Of a DNA stretch of 64,000 nucleotides, positions 9,598-17,967 are shown one piece after another (positions within the stretch are counted from its first letter, which is position 1; every line of letters begins with the position of its first letter). The stretch lies in contig DGPB01000001.1 of NCBI GenBank assembly GCA_002390285.1, positions 1-64,000 on the forward strand. Direction: 5' to 3'. The translations under genes and the position numbers were made by a program. The DNA comes from Cellvibrionales bacterium UBA4451. GTDB taxonomy: Bacteria; Pseudomonadota; Gammaproteobacteria; Pseudomonadales; Porticoccaceae. Under the pieces are notes generated by a model that saw nothing but the letters and a program-made list of their open reading frames with translations, searched no databases and was not told the DNA's origin.

Positions 9598-10601
9598 ACC
9601 TGTCATTACCCAAAAAAATGCGCTGTGTTGACATAACTGAACCGGGCACAGCTGATACCCTTGTCGTTGGACAGCGGCCTATACCCACACTAGGAGACGA
9701 CGAGGTTCTAATCAAAGTTGCGGCTGCCGGCGTCAATCGGCCCGATATTTTCCAACGACAAGGTCTCTACCCACCACCAGACGGCGCATCAAACATTCTA
9801 GGCCTCGAAGTGGCAGGAGAAATCCTCATGATTGGGAGCAAGGTGAATCACTGGCAAGTAGGTCAGCAGGTCTGTACTCTACTCACGGGAGGAGGATATA
9901 GTGAATATGCCACCGCACACCAGGATTTATGTCTACCTATCCCCTCGCCACTAAACCTGATTCAAGCTGCAGCACTTCCAGAAACTTTTTTTACCGTTTG
10001 GCACAATATTTTTGAGCATGCGGCAATAAAACCGGGTGAAACACTACTTATACATGGTGGAAGCAGTGGTATTGGCGCCACTGCAATTCAACTGACAAAG
10101 GCCCTTGGCTATCGAGTATTTGTCACGGCAAGTAGCGATAAAAAATGTCAGCACTGTTTAAAGCTCGGTGCTGAAGCGGCCATTAATTATCAGGAACAGG
10201 ATTTTGTCACTGCTACCAAAGAGCTTACTGATGGCCGCGGAGTTGACGTCATTCTGGATATGGTGGGGGGTGATTATGTACAGAAAAATATTCGTGCTGC
10301 CGCGTTTCGGGGCCGAATTATCTCCATCGCGTTCCTTCGAGGCTCAAGAGTTGATGTGGACTTAATGCCAATGATGCTCAAGCAACTGGTATTAACGGGT
10401 TCTACCCTCCGCACCCGGCCCACAAAAGAAAAAGCGACCATCGCAAAGGCGTTGCTGGCTAATGTCTGGCCACTATTGGAAAATGGCACTATTGCCCCGG
10501 AGATCTGCGCTACATTCCCGATGGCAGATGTTGCCAACGCTCACCGACTAATGGAGAGTAATGAGCATATTGGCAAAATTGTATTAACTTTTTTCAATTA
10601 G
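9588..10601 (+). CDS. NAD(P)H:quinone oxidoreductase, zinc-independent MDR family (PIG3-like)
   Basis: This medium-chain dehydrogenase/reductase has an N-terminal GroES-like fold (EVLIKVAAAGVNRPDIFQRQG) and the nucleotide-binding motif HGGSSGIGATAIQL. It lacks the catalytic-zinc cysteine/histidine set of alcohol dehydrogenases, which places it with quinone oxidoreductases of the PIG3/TP53I3 type. Such enzymes reduce quinones with NADPH. I use the ATG at 9588 (337 residues); GTG at 9561 would extend it into the permease and another ATG at 9618 is possible. The 10-bp overlap with the permease suggests coupling, but no shared pathway is evident. Confidence 0.87.
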   Translation: MELNLSLPKKMRCVDITEPGTADTLVVGQRPIPTLGDDEVLIKVAAAGVNRPDIFQRQGLYPPPDGASNILGLEVAGEILMIGSKVNHWQVGQQVCTLLTGGGYSEYATAHQDLCLPIPSPLNLIQAAALPETFFTVWHNIFEHAAIKPGETLLIHGGSSGIGATAIQLTKALGYRVFVTASSDKKCQHCLKLGAEAAINYQEQDFVTATKELTDGRGVDVILDMVGGDYVQKNIRAAAFRGRIISIAFLRGSRVDVDLMPMMLKQLVLTGSTLRTRPTKEKATIAKALLANVWPLLENGTIAPEICATFPMADVANAHRLMESNEHIGKIVLTFFN

Positions 10602-10631
10602 CTCTTTTTAATTAACCCTTTTTGATTAACC
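10588..10631 (+). repeat. Degenerate 14-nt tandem repeat
   Basis: Two adjacent units (CTTTTTAATTAACC and CTTTTTGATTAACC, 10604-10617 and 10618-10631) differ at one base. A poorer copy lies just before them, overlapping the stop codon of the quinone oxidoreductase gene. They fill the spacer before the SUI1 gene. Replication slippage is the simplest origin; no function is implied. Confidence 0.6.
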
Positions 10632-10656
10632 CTACACCAAGGAACGTTCTCACCCC

Positions 10657-10980
10657 ATGAGCAAAGAAACCAGGCTGGTTTATTCAACGGACACTGGCCG
10701 CATCAAGCCAACTGAAGAACCTCAGAAACAACCCAGCGGTGACGGTATCGTTCGTATCCGGCGGGAAGTTAGTGGCCGTAAAGGTAAAGGGGTCTCTACC
10801 ATCAGTGGTCTGGACTTACCAGACAATGAATTAAAACAACTGGCCAAGAACCTGAAGCAACTCTGCGGCACCGGTGGCTCGGTAAAAAGTGGGGTGATTG
10901 AAATACAAGGGGATCACCGGGAGAAACTCCGCAACGAATTAGAAGGACTGGGTCATAGCGTCAAACTGGCAGGTGGTTAA
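10657..10980 (+). CDS. yciH: SUI1/eIF1-family translation factor (YciH)
   Basis: The 107-residue protein has a charged N-terminal tail and then the eIF1/SUI1 fold (about 30-105), with the typical GKGVSTISGLDLPD loop and the GTGGSVKSGVIEIQGDH core. Bacterial YciH can influence start-codon fidelity and behaves as a translation inhibitor under stress. This is family knowledge from E. coli, not shown here. It is followed after 3 bp by an S9 peptidase gene on the same strand. Length and sequence are normal for the family. Confidence 0.9.
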   Translation: MSKETRLVYSTDTGRIKPTEEPQKQPSGDGIVRIRREVSGRKGKGVSTISGLDLPDNELKQLAKNLKQLCGTGGSVKSGVIEIQGDHREKLRNELEGLGHSVKLAGG

Positions 10981-10983
10981 ACG

Positions 10984-12948
10984 ATGCCCATAATCGCCCC
11001 CTATGGCAGCTGGACCTCACCCATTGATCCGGAGCTGCTTGCCTCATCATCGCCCTCTTTTTCTTGTCCCAGTAGTGATGGAGACAACCTTTACTGGATT
11101 GAATCCCGCCCCTGGGAAAATGGTCGATCGGTGGTAGTACGGCGCGACAGTGAAGGGGCCATACACGATGTTCTACCATCGCCATTGAGTGCCCGGAGCA
11201 AGGTGCATGAATATGGCGGAACACCCTACATTGTCGTAGACGATACACTCTATTTTTGCCTTTATGATGACCAAAGACTTTACCGCCTCGACCTGAGTGA
11301 AGACAGTGCCTTGTCAACCCCAGCGCTGCCCATCCCCATCACTCCGAATGAGGACTATCGGTTTGCCGATTTTTGCTATGACAAACTTCACCACCGTCTG
11401 ATCTGCGTAGCAGAAATCCATACCAATCAATCTGAGCATGGAAACCAGATGCCCGACAATCAGATTGTCGCAATCCCCCTGGATGATTCAATGCAAGTTA
11501 TCACTCTATGTAGCGGTGATGATTTTTATGCCTATCCACGGCTCGACAATACGGGCGAAAAACTTTGCTGGATCAGCTGGAACCACCCAGACATGCCATG
11601 GGATAACACCACACTTTGGCTGGGCTCTTTGGATAAAAATGGTCTTTTCTATAATCAAACACCGGTGGTTGGCAATGGGGGAGAAGCTATCTTTCAACCA
11701 CAGTGGTCCCCTGACAACCAACTGTATTTTGTCTCTGATCGCGACAATTGGTGGAATATCTACCGCTGGCAACCCACTACGGGCATCGAACCCATACATC
11801 CAATGGCTGCAGAGTTTGCTACCCCTCTGTGGGTATTGGGTATGTCTACCTACGGCTTCTGCAGTGAAGGGACACTGGTGTGCGGCCATACTTGCGACGG
11901 GACTTGGCAGTTAAGTACAAAAAAGCCTGAGGAGTTGGACTTTCAGCCTATAAAAAACCAGTACTGTAGTATCACAGATCTCTTTTGTGATGGAAAAAAA
12001 GCTTGGCTAGTGGGGGCATCCCCTATTAATAGTGGAGAATTAGCTGAGCTGGACATAGACAACCAGACGCTCAGGGCCGTAACACAAAGCTGCCCTCTCA
12101 ATATTGATCCAAGCTATTTTTCCCAGCCAATTCCGATTCATTATCCTACTTCGGATCAAGCCACAGCCCATGCTTTTTTCTACCGCCCCACTAATTCAGA
12201 CTTTGAAGGTTGCGAAGGAAGCCTTCCGCCACTGATTGTTATTTGTCATGGCGGTCCAACTGGCGCCACCAGCACCGCACTGAACCTAAAAATCCAGTAC
12301 TGGACTAGTCGTGGCTTTGCCGTACTCGATGTCAATTATCGGGGAAGCACCGGATATGGTCGTTGCTACCGAGAACAGCTAAATGGACAGTGGGGTATTG
12401 TTGATGTCACTGACGTTGTGGCGGGAGCGAAACACCTGATAGAACAAGGAATGGTAGACTCAGAAAAAATGGCTATTCGCGGTAGCAGCGCAGGTGGCTA
12501 TACCGTTCTGGCGGCGCTGTGCTTCCACCGACTATTTAAAGCCGGCGCTTGCCTGTACGGCATTGGCGACTTGGAAACCCTGGCGAGAGACACGCATAAA
12601 TTTGAATCCCGGTATCTGGATAAATTAATCGGTCCCTATCCCGCTCAAAAAGCTCTATATCAGGAAAGATCACCAATTCACCATATCGACCAGTTGCACT
12701 GCCCCGTTATCTTTTTTCAAGGGTTGGATGACAAGGTTGTACCACCGGAGCAAGCTCTGGCTATGACCAACGCCCTGCGAGAAAAACACCTACCCGTGGC
12801 CTATTTATCTTTTGAGGGTGAAGGACATGGGTTTCGAAAGGCAGAGACAATTAAACAATCACTGGAAGCCGAGCTCTATTTTTATGGCAAAGTATTTGGC
12901 TTTATTCCCCAAGGGAAATTACCTGTCATCCCTATCAGCAACCTCTAG
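10984..12948 (+). CDS. S9-family prolyl oligopeptidase / dipeptidyl-aminopeptidase-like serine peptidase
   Basis: The first about 400 residues form a beta-propeller-like region with repeated WSPDNQLYFVSDRD-type blades. The rest is an alpha/beta hydrolase. The catalytic nucleophile sits in RGSSAGGYTVL, the acid in GLDDKVVPP and the histidine in EGEGHGFRKAE. Such enzymes trim short peptides in the cytoplasm; no signal peptide is visible. At 654 residues it has the usual length for bacterial S9C-type enzymes. It lies 3 bp after yciH and 9 bp before greB, so the three probably share a transcript. Confidence 0.88.
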   Translation: MPIIAPYGSWTSPIDPELLASSSPSFSCPSSDGDNLYWIESRPWENGRSVVVRRDSEGAIHDVLPSPLSARSKVHEYGGTPYIVVDDTLYFCLYDDQRLYRLDLSEDSALSTPALPIPITPNEDYRFADFCYDKLHHRLICVAEIHTNQSEHGNQMPDNQIVAIPLDDSMQVITLCSGDDFYAYPRLDNTGEKLCWISWNHPDMPWDNTTLWLGSLDKNGLFYNQTPVVGNGGEAIFQPQWSPDNQLYFVSDRDNWWNIYRWQPTTGIEPIHPMAAEFATPLWVLGMSTYGFCSEGTLVCGHTCDGTWQLSTKKPEELDFQPIKNQYCSITDLFCDGKKAWLVGASPINSGELAELDIDNQTLRAVTQSCPLNIDPSYFSQPIPIHYPTSDQATAHAFFYRPTNSDFEGCEGSLPPLIVICHGGPTGATSTALNLKIQYWTSRGFAVLDVNYRGSTGYGRCYREQLNGQWGIVDVTDVVAGAKHLIEQGMVDSEKMAIRGSSAGGYTVLAALCFHRLFKAGACLYGIGDLETLARDTHKFESRYLDKLIGPYPAQKALYQERSPIHHIDQLHCPVIFFQGLDDKVVPPEQALAMTNALREKHLPVAYLSFEGEGHGFRKAETIKQSLEAELYFYGKVFGFIPQGKLPVIPISNL

Positions 12949-12957
12949 GTACCCTAA

Positions 12958-13452
12958 GTGAGCAGATACAGGCCACCGGCACCCAAAAGCGCACCCTACA
13001 TCACACCAGAGGGTGCTCGAGTTCTCGAGAAAGAATTAAAATATTTATGGAAAGTGGAACGGCCCGAGGTGACCGCTACCGTCCACGAAGCAGCAAAAAA
13101 TGGTGACCGCTCAGAAAACGGTGATTATATTTATGGTAAAAAACGGCTCCGTGAAATAGATCGCCGTGTACGTTATCTCAGTAAACGGCTGGATAATGTC
13201 ACCATTGTGGATCGCATCCCTAGCGATACAAGTAAGGTTTTCTTCGGTGCCTGGGTGACCCTAGAAGACAGCAACGGCGATGAACAGTGCTACCGCATTG
13301 TGGGTGCCGATGAAATCGACCCGAGAGAAAATAAAATTAGTGTCGACTCACCAATGGCGAGAGCTATTCTTGGCAAACGAATTGATAACAACATTAAGGT
13401 GAATAATAGCTGTTGGATCATTACAAATATCCACTACGTGCCCATGGAATAG
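12958..13452 (+). CDS. greB: Transcription elongation factor GreB
   Basis: GreB enters the RNA polymerase secondary channel and stimulates cleavage of backtracked RNA. The N-terminal coiled coil carries the acidic tip (DRSENGDYIYGKKRLREID, with the Asp/Glu pair that positions Mg). The C-terminal FKBP-like half includes VTLEDSNGDEQCYRIVG. The YGKKRLREID sequence and 164-residue length favour GreB over GreA. The start is GTG at 12958; no better ATG exists in the conserved region. It is the last gene of a plus-strand run. Confidence 0.92.
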   Translation: MSRYRPPAPKSAPYITPEGARVLEKELKYLWKVERPEVTATVHEAAKNGDRSENGDYIYGKKRLREIDRRVRYLSKRLDNVTIVDRIPSDTSKVFFGAWVTLEDSNGDEQCYRIVGADEIDPRENKISVDSPMARAILGKRIDNNIKVNNSCWIITNIHYVPME

Positions 13453-13478
13453 AATAACAATCAACTGTCACAAAAGAA

Positions 13479-13636
13479 TTACGCTGAAGACGCATCAACA
13501 GCCAATAATTCAGTAATCGGGAAGTTCTTAACCTCAACACCAAAATCACCCTCTTTCAGCACCTTGAGAATTAGCACTTCTTTCGCTTCACTAGCTTACT
13601 GATAACCTGAATATCAATTTTTTTCTCGCAGAACAC
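13479..13636 (-). pseudogene. Possible small coding relic with a -1 frame break
   Basis: The gap between greB and the HD-GYP gene holds two adjoining minus-strand frames that read like one small protein. From GTG at 13636 the frame gives VFCEKKIDIQVISKLVKRK and stops at 13571. Shifted by -1 at the AAAG, the other frame continues EVLILKVLKEGDFGVEV and runs to a TAA at 13479, for a joined length of about 52 residues. The composition looks coding-like, but I do not recognise a family and there is no strong ribosome binding site. It could be a decayed gene, a sequencing indel or chance. Confidence 0.3.
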
Positions 13637-13653
13637 GCCAACGGCTATTCTGA

Positions 13654-14997
13654 TTAACCGTCCTCAATAGGAACCATGCCAGCCAAGGCGCTTCTAACTG
13701 GGTATTCTTCCAGATGTATCCCGTTATCCCCATCCTTTAAAACTTTGCGTATCAGCCAATCTCGAGGCAACGTACCACGCTCCACGTCTAGTAGATTCAC
13801 AACTTTTTCTTCGGTTTTATTTTTTTCTTTATCAAGCACTAATCTCACTTCGGGAAGGTGACGCTTTTTTTCTTTTGAAGACAGAACAATTCCGATAAAG
13901 CCATTACTCAACTCTACAATGGTACCCGGTGGATAGGGGCCCATTAACTGAATGAATTCCAGTGCCAGCTCCTCGTCAAATTGTTTACCACGCTGCCGGT
14001 ATATTTCTTTCAGCGCATCCAATGTTGAGCGGGCTGCACCGTAACAACGATCACTGGTCATAGCGTCAAAAGCATCGACAATAGAAATAATTCGTGAGTA
14101 CTGAGACAGCTCTTTGGCAAACAGACCACGAGGATATCCTTGGCCATCGATTTGCTCATGATGATTAAATGCCACATCGACTGCGTAACTCATAGAACCT
14201 TCCGATTTCATCAAAAGGTTTCGCCCGAATTCAGTGTGCATTTTCATTTGGGCAAACTCTTCTTCAGAAAGTTTGGCCGGTTTATTGAGAATTTCGTCTG
14301 GAATTTGCATCTTACCCACATCGTGCAACATACCGCCGGCTCCCAGTTTAACCAGCTCTTCTTCATCCAGTCGTAAGTGACGCCCAAAAGCAATGGCCAG
14401 AATACATACATTCAAGCAATGCTCCATGGTGTAGTGGTCGACATGTTTAATCTTCGCCATCCACATTAAAGTACTGGGATTGCGCAAAAGACTCTCCATG
14501 CAACCAGTAACGACTTCTCGAGCAGCCTCAGTATCCAATGCATTGCCGAGTCGAGCTTGCTCAAGTATCCCTGAAACCGTGTGGTGAGCTGCCTTGTACG
14601 CTTCTCGTGCCGCTGGGTGCTCTTCTCCAACACTCGCCTTCACCTGATGTTCGGACCGAGCCTGGAGTGTATCGAGCAGTGAGCTTTCAGGAACGCGTCT
14701 AGCCCTTTTTTGTAAGCTTTTTTCTCCTGAGCCATCTGCACTACGCTTGGGCATACCAAACCCTGTTCTTAACGGGTCTTTTTTGTCTCCCCAGAGGCGT
14801 CCTTGCTTATCCACGAAAACAAAGTCACAGTATTCCCTTAGTTTTCGTATCTCCGAAAGACTCCTGATGGTAAACCCTTGTATAAGAAATGGTGTTTCCA
14901 ACCAAGGCCTATCTAACTCGGCAACAAACATACCCAGCTTTAGCCCCGATGCGGGCACACGAATATAATTTGACCTGTCGATAAACTTGTTAACCAT
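13654..14997 (-). CDS. HD-GYP cyclic-di-GMP phosphodiesterase with DUF3391
   Basis: The N-terminal third (YIRVPASGLKLGMFVAELDRPW and the following FVDKQGR) matches the DUF3391 domain usually found before HD-GYP. The catalytic domain shows the HD metal motif HDVGKMQIPDEILNKPAKL and the HHEQIDGQGYPRGL signature. These enzymes linearise or fully hydrolyse cyclic di-GMP and so favour motility over biofilm. Both metal-binding motifs look intact, so activity is expected. The 447-residue length is usual. It is a single gene with no obvious operon partner. Confidence 0.92.
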   Translation of the reverse strand: MVNKFIDRSNYIRVPASGLKLGMFVAELDRPWLETPFLIQGFTIRSLSEIRKLREYCDFVFVDKQGRLWGDKKDPLRTGFGMPKRSADGSGEKSLQKRARRVPESSLLDTLQARSEHQVKASVGEEHPAAREAYKAAHHTVSGILEQARLGNALDTEAAREVVTGCMESLLRNPSTLMWMAKIKHVDHYTMEHCLNVCILAIAFGRHLRLDEEELVKLGAGGMLHDVGKMQIPDEILNKPAKLSEEEFAQMKMHTEFGRNLLMKSEGSMSYAVDVAFNHHEQIDGQGYPRGLFAKELSQYSRIISIVDAFDAMTSDRCYGAARSTLDALKEIYRQRGKQFDEELALEFIQLMGPYPPGTIVELSNGFIGIVLSSKEKKRHLPEVRLVLDKEKNKTEEKVVNLLDVERGTLPRDWLIRKVLKDGDNGIHLEEYPVRSALAGMVPIEDG

Positions 14998-15324
14998 ATA
15001 GCTCCCTAATAATTCTTAAAAAATCTAAACATCCACTTTGATAGACTATCCGAACTTATTCACAATCTTACGCTAGTCAACCCATGCTGCAATCTGTTGC
15101 AGCAAAAAGGTGATCGCGGCATCACAACACGAGCAAACCCTGAACATTCCTAGCGGCAATTTAGTAGGCATTTTACAGGTCTTCACCTGTCTCAGCCCAA
15201 TAAGTATTGAGCAAGTACCCACCGTGTATTCCCAACACCCACCATAATGACCAACCCTGATCTGACACGGTGAGTAAAACCTAAGCCACACTATGCATGA
15301 TCAGCAACGATACCTTGAGTAGTC
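14998..15324. other. Intergenic stretch with one inverted repeat
   Basis: About 330 bp upstream of the HD-GYP gene. A 7-bp dyad (GCTGCAA/TTGCAGC, 15086-15103) is present but lacks a following T-run on either strand. A 72-codon minus-strand frame (15073-15291) is rich in Cys and Trp and looks non-coding. The HD-GYP promoter must lie in the first part. Confidence 0.45.
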
Positions 15325-15597
15325 TTACCTTAGAGATCTCATTAACCAACCATTTTCATAGGGCCAACGCAGATTAATCAATGGCGCCAAAGCGGCCAAT
15401 AGAAACCCTAACCAAACTATATCAAAACCTACAATACCGAAGCTCATAGCACAATAGAACAAGGTACTACCTAGGGCGACTATAGACCAGATATAGACAA
15501 ACCGGACATAACCAACATAGCAAGCGGCGCTATAAGGGTTAATATCGTGGAGAACAGCGGTCAATTCACAATAGCTGCCGTCATTTTTTGCCCTCAA
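15325..15597 (-). CDS. Hypothetical small membrane protein, 90 aa
   Basis: Two hydrophobic segments (about residues 32-52 and 56-75) follow a polar N-terminus, and the protein ends in a basic, Trp-containing tail (INLRWPYENGWLMRSLR). I do not recognise the family. The start is TTG with a GAGG about eight bases upstream; no ATG is available at the N-terminus. It stands alone, divergent from selO. The amphipathic layout supports a real inner-membrane protein, but no function can be suggested. Confidence 0.5.
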   Translation of the reverse strand: MRAKNDGSYCELTAVLHDINPYSAACYVGYVRFVYIWSIVALGSTLFYCAMSFGIVGFDIVWLGFLLAALAPLINLRWPYENGWLMRSLR

Positions 15598-15702
15598 GAG
15601 GTCATCCTCGAGGCTACTTCTACAGACAACTGATACAAGTAAGTACCTACAGCTGCTACAGTATGCTCATACTATAGGCTGACAAGCTGTTCAATTTATC
15701 GA

Positions 15703-17238
15703 ATGCGAAACCACAGAAAAAACACCTTGAATCGACTCACTTTTGACAACAGCTTTTCACAACTTGGTGAACACTTTTTCACTCGGGTTCAGGCCTCAGG
15801 CCTGACCAATCCATCGCTGGCTAGCGTCAACCCGGAAGCCGCCAAGCTACTAGGATTAGAACCCCTGGGTCTTTCACAGGACTGGTTCTTACAATGGTGT
15901 AGTGGCAACCGGCGTATGCCTGGCAGCGACCCTCTTGCGATGGTTTATAGCGGCCATCAATTTGGCGGTTACTCGCCACAACTGGGGGATGGCAGAGGAT
16001 TATTGCTGGGCGAAGTTAGAGGGCCTCAGGGAAAATGGGATATTCATCTTAAAGGAGCGGGGAAAACCCCCTATTCACGCTTTGGTGACGGCCGCGCTGT
16101 ATTGCGTTCCACGATTCGAGAATACCTTTGCAGCGAAGCCATGCACGGGCTTGGTATTGCCAGTACTCGAGCACTCAGTATTGTTACCAGCGATGAGCCT
16201 GTGTATCGGGAAACGCAGGAAACAGCGACAATGTTAATTCGCCTGTCGCACAGCCATGTGCGCTTTGGCTCTTTCGAATACTTCCATCACCACAATGAAC
16301 CAGAAGCGGTCAAACAACTAGCCGACCATGTCATTGAGCAGCACTTGCCTGAACTTATCGGTCATGAAGATTGTTACCTCCATATGTTTCGGCACACCGT
16401 CCACAGTACTGCTCGACTCATTGCCCAGTGGCAATCCGTCGGCTTTGCCCATGGCGTCATGAACACCGACAACATGTCCATTATTGGTGAGACGATGGAC
16501 TACGGCCCCTTCGGCTTTTTAGACGCCTATAACCCCGGCTATATTTGTAACCACTCCGATACCTGTGGCCGCTATGCCTTCAACCGCCAACCTATCATCG
16601 GACTATGGAACTGCAATGCACTCGCTAATGCCCTAACCAGCCTGTTATCGGTGGAACAACTAACCGAGGTACTGACAGAGTACGAGCCACTATTGTTCTC
16701 AACATTGCTGGAACTGCAACGATGCAAGCTAGGGCTTGAGCAAGCGTTACCGGAAGATGAAACACTCACTGAGGACTTACTTGATAGTTTGGCCAAAAAT
16801 CAGGTGGACTACACCCTCTTCTTTCGAAACCTTTGCTATTTTGATGAAAGCGACCCTGATAAAGATGTCCTAGATAAAAGTGTCCTTGATAAAAGCGCCG
16901 GCGATGAAACCTCTGCGCACACTGCGCTTAGGGACCTTTTCTTGGATAGATCGGCCTGTGACGACTGGATCAAACGTTATCGTCAACGCTTGGCACTTGA
17001 ACAACGAGACCCAGTAGATCGTCGAGAAGCGATGCGGCAAACTAACCCCAAATATGTACTGCGGAACTATATGGGAGAAATTGCCATCCGCAAGGCAGAA
17101 GATGAACAAGATTACGGTGAAATAGACCGAATCCTTGCGCTGTTGCAATCACCCTTTGATGAGCATCCAGATTGCGAAGAATACGCAAAACATCCACCAG
17201 ACTGGAGTCAGCAACTTAGTGTAAGTTGCTCTTCATAA
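15703..17238 (+). CDS. selO: Protein adenylyltransferase SelO (YdiU)
   Basis: SelO is a pseudokinase-fold enzyme that transfers AMP from ATP to Ser/Thr/Tyr of target proteins and is linked to redox stress. Family motifs seen are GRGLLLGEV, HLKGAGKTPYSRFGDGRAVLRS and GVMNTDNMSIIG (metal-binding Asn/Asp). The C-terminus ends VSCSS; the Cys sits at the position where animal SelO has selenocysteine. At 511 residues it is slightly long, partly because of an Asp/Lys-rich repeat insert at about 381-400. It converges with the O-methyltransferase gene, leaving only 11 bp between the stops. Confidence 0.93.
   Translation: MRNHRKNTLNRLTFDNSFSQLGEHFFTRVQASGLTNPSLASVNPEAAKLLGLEPLGLSQDWFLQWCSGNRRMPGSDPLAMVYSGHQFGGYSPQLGDGRGLLLGEVRGPQGKWDIHLKGAGKTPYSRFGDGRAVLRSTIREYLCSEAMHGLGIASTRALSIVTSDEPVYRETQETATMLIRLSHSHVRFGSFEYFHHHNEPEAVKQLADHVIEQHLPELIGHEDCYLHMFRHTVHSTARLIAQWQSVGFAHGVMNTDNMSIIGETMDYGPFGFLDAYNPGYICNHSDTCGRYAFNRQPIIGLWNCNALANALTSLLSVEQLTEVLTEYEPLLFSTLLELQRCKLGLEQALPEDETLTEDLLDSLAKNQVDYTLFFRNLCYFDESDPDKDVLDKSVLDKSAGDETSAHTALRDLFLDRSACDDWIKRYRQRLALEQRDPVDRREAMRQTNPKYVLRNYMGEIAIRKAEDEQDYGEIDRILALLQSPFDEHPDCEEYAKHPPDWSQQLSVSCSS
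16843..16902 (+). repeat. 15-nt in-frame tandem repeat inside selO
   Basis: Four head-to-tail 15-nt units encode DESDP, DKDVL, DKSVL and DKSAG; a fifth degenerate unit (DETSA) follows. The second and third units are the most alike (GATAAA..TGTCCT). The unit length keeps the frame, so copy-number change would only alter loop length. The insert lies between conserved SelO blocks. Confidence 0.75.
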
Positions 17239-17249
17239 AAAGGCTTGAA

Positions 17250-17912
17250 TCACTTTTTTCTGGCTAGCGTTAATCCATCAGCAATGGGAACCATGCTGAT
17301 ATCTACCCTGCTATCCGCTAACAAATATTCATTGAAAGCCCGGATAGCCTGGGTATCCACATCCTGCTTTTGAGCGTCAATCACAGCGCCATCCCAAAGC
17401 ACATTATCCACAGCAATGAGACCACCTGAGCGTATAAGCTGAAAACAGCATTCAAAATACGCTTTGTAGTTTTCCTTATCGGCATCAATGAAGGCAAAGT
17501 CAAAGGTTGACGCTAGCCCATCATCGATCAACCTTCCAAGGGTTTCTGTTGCAGGCGCCAGATGTAAATCAATCTTCTGCGATACCCCGGCCTCCAGCCA
17601 GTAACGACGAGCAACGGAGGTATATTCTTCACTGATATCACAGGCAATGATTTGCCCGTTGTCGGGTAAGGCCATTGCCACAGCCAAAGCACTGTAACCG
17701 GTGTAAACCCCTACCTCGATAGTCTTTCTAGCCCCAATCAACTGGACTAGAAGTGCCATAAGTTGCCCCTGCTCAGGGGCAATTTGCATATTTGCTGTGG
17801 GGAGAGATGACGTCTCCCCCCTTAGAGCCTTTAAAATATCAGGCTCACGGAGAGATACATAGAGAAGGTAGGCATGGAGCTGCTCTGTCAGATTGATACT
17901 TTTATTCGACAT
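17250..17912 (-). CDS. Class I SAM-dependent O-methyltransferase (caffeoyl-CoA OMT-like)
   Basis: The 220-residue protein is the compact O-methyltransferase of the COG4122 family. It shows the SAM-binding motif IEVGVYTGYSALAVAMAL, the metal/substrate motif FDFAFIDADKENY and LIAVDNVLWDGAV. The bacterial substrate is unknown; plant relatives methylate catechols with a divalent metal. Length and motifs are complete. It is a single gene on the minus strand with an ATG start. Confidence 0.9.
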   Translation of the reverse strand: MSNKSINLTEQLHAYLLYVSLREPDILKALRGETSSLPTANMQIAPEQGQLMALLVQLIGARKTIEVGVYTGYSALAVAMALPDNGQIIACDISEEYTSVARRYWLEAGVSQKIDLHLAPATETLGRLIDDGLASTFDFAFIDADKENYKAYFECCFQLIRSGGLIAVDNVLWDGAVIDAQKQDVDTQAIRAFNEYLLADSRVDISMVPIADGLTLARKK

Positions 17913-17967
17913 ATCAATACCTGTAATCTAAACCCTATCAATAAAAAACCGCTACCGAAGATGTATA

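Noticed and set aside
15073..15291. 72-codon minus-strand ORF
   Set aside because: Cys/Trp-rich, patchy composition and no start signal; it overlaps an inverted repeat region and looks non-coding.
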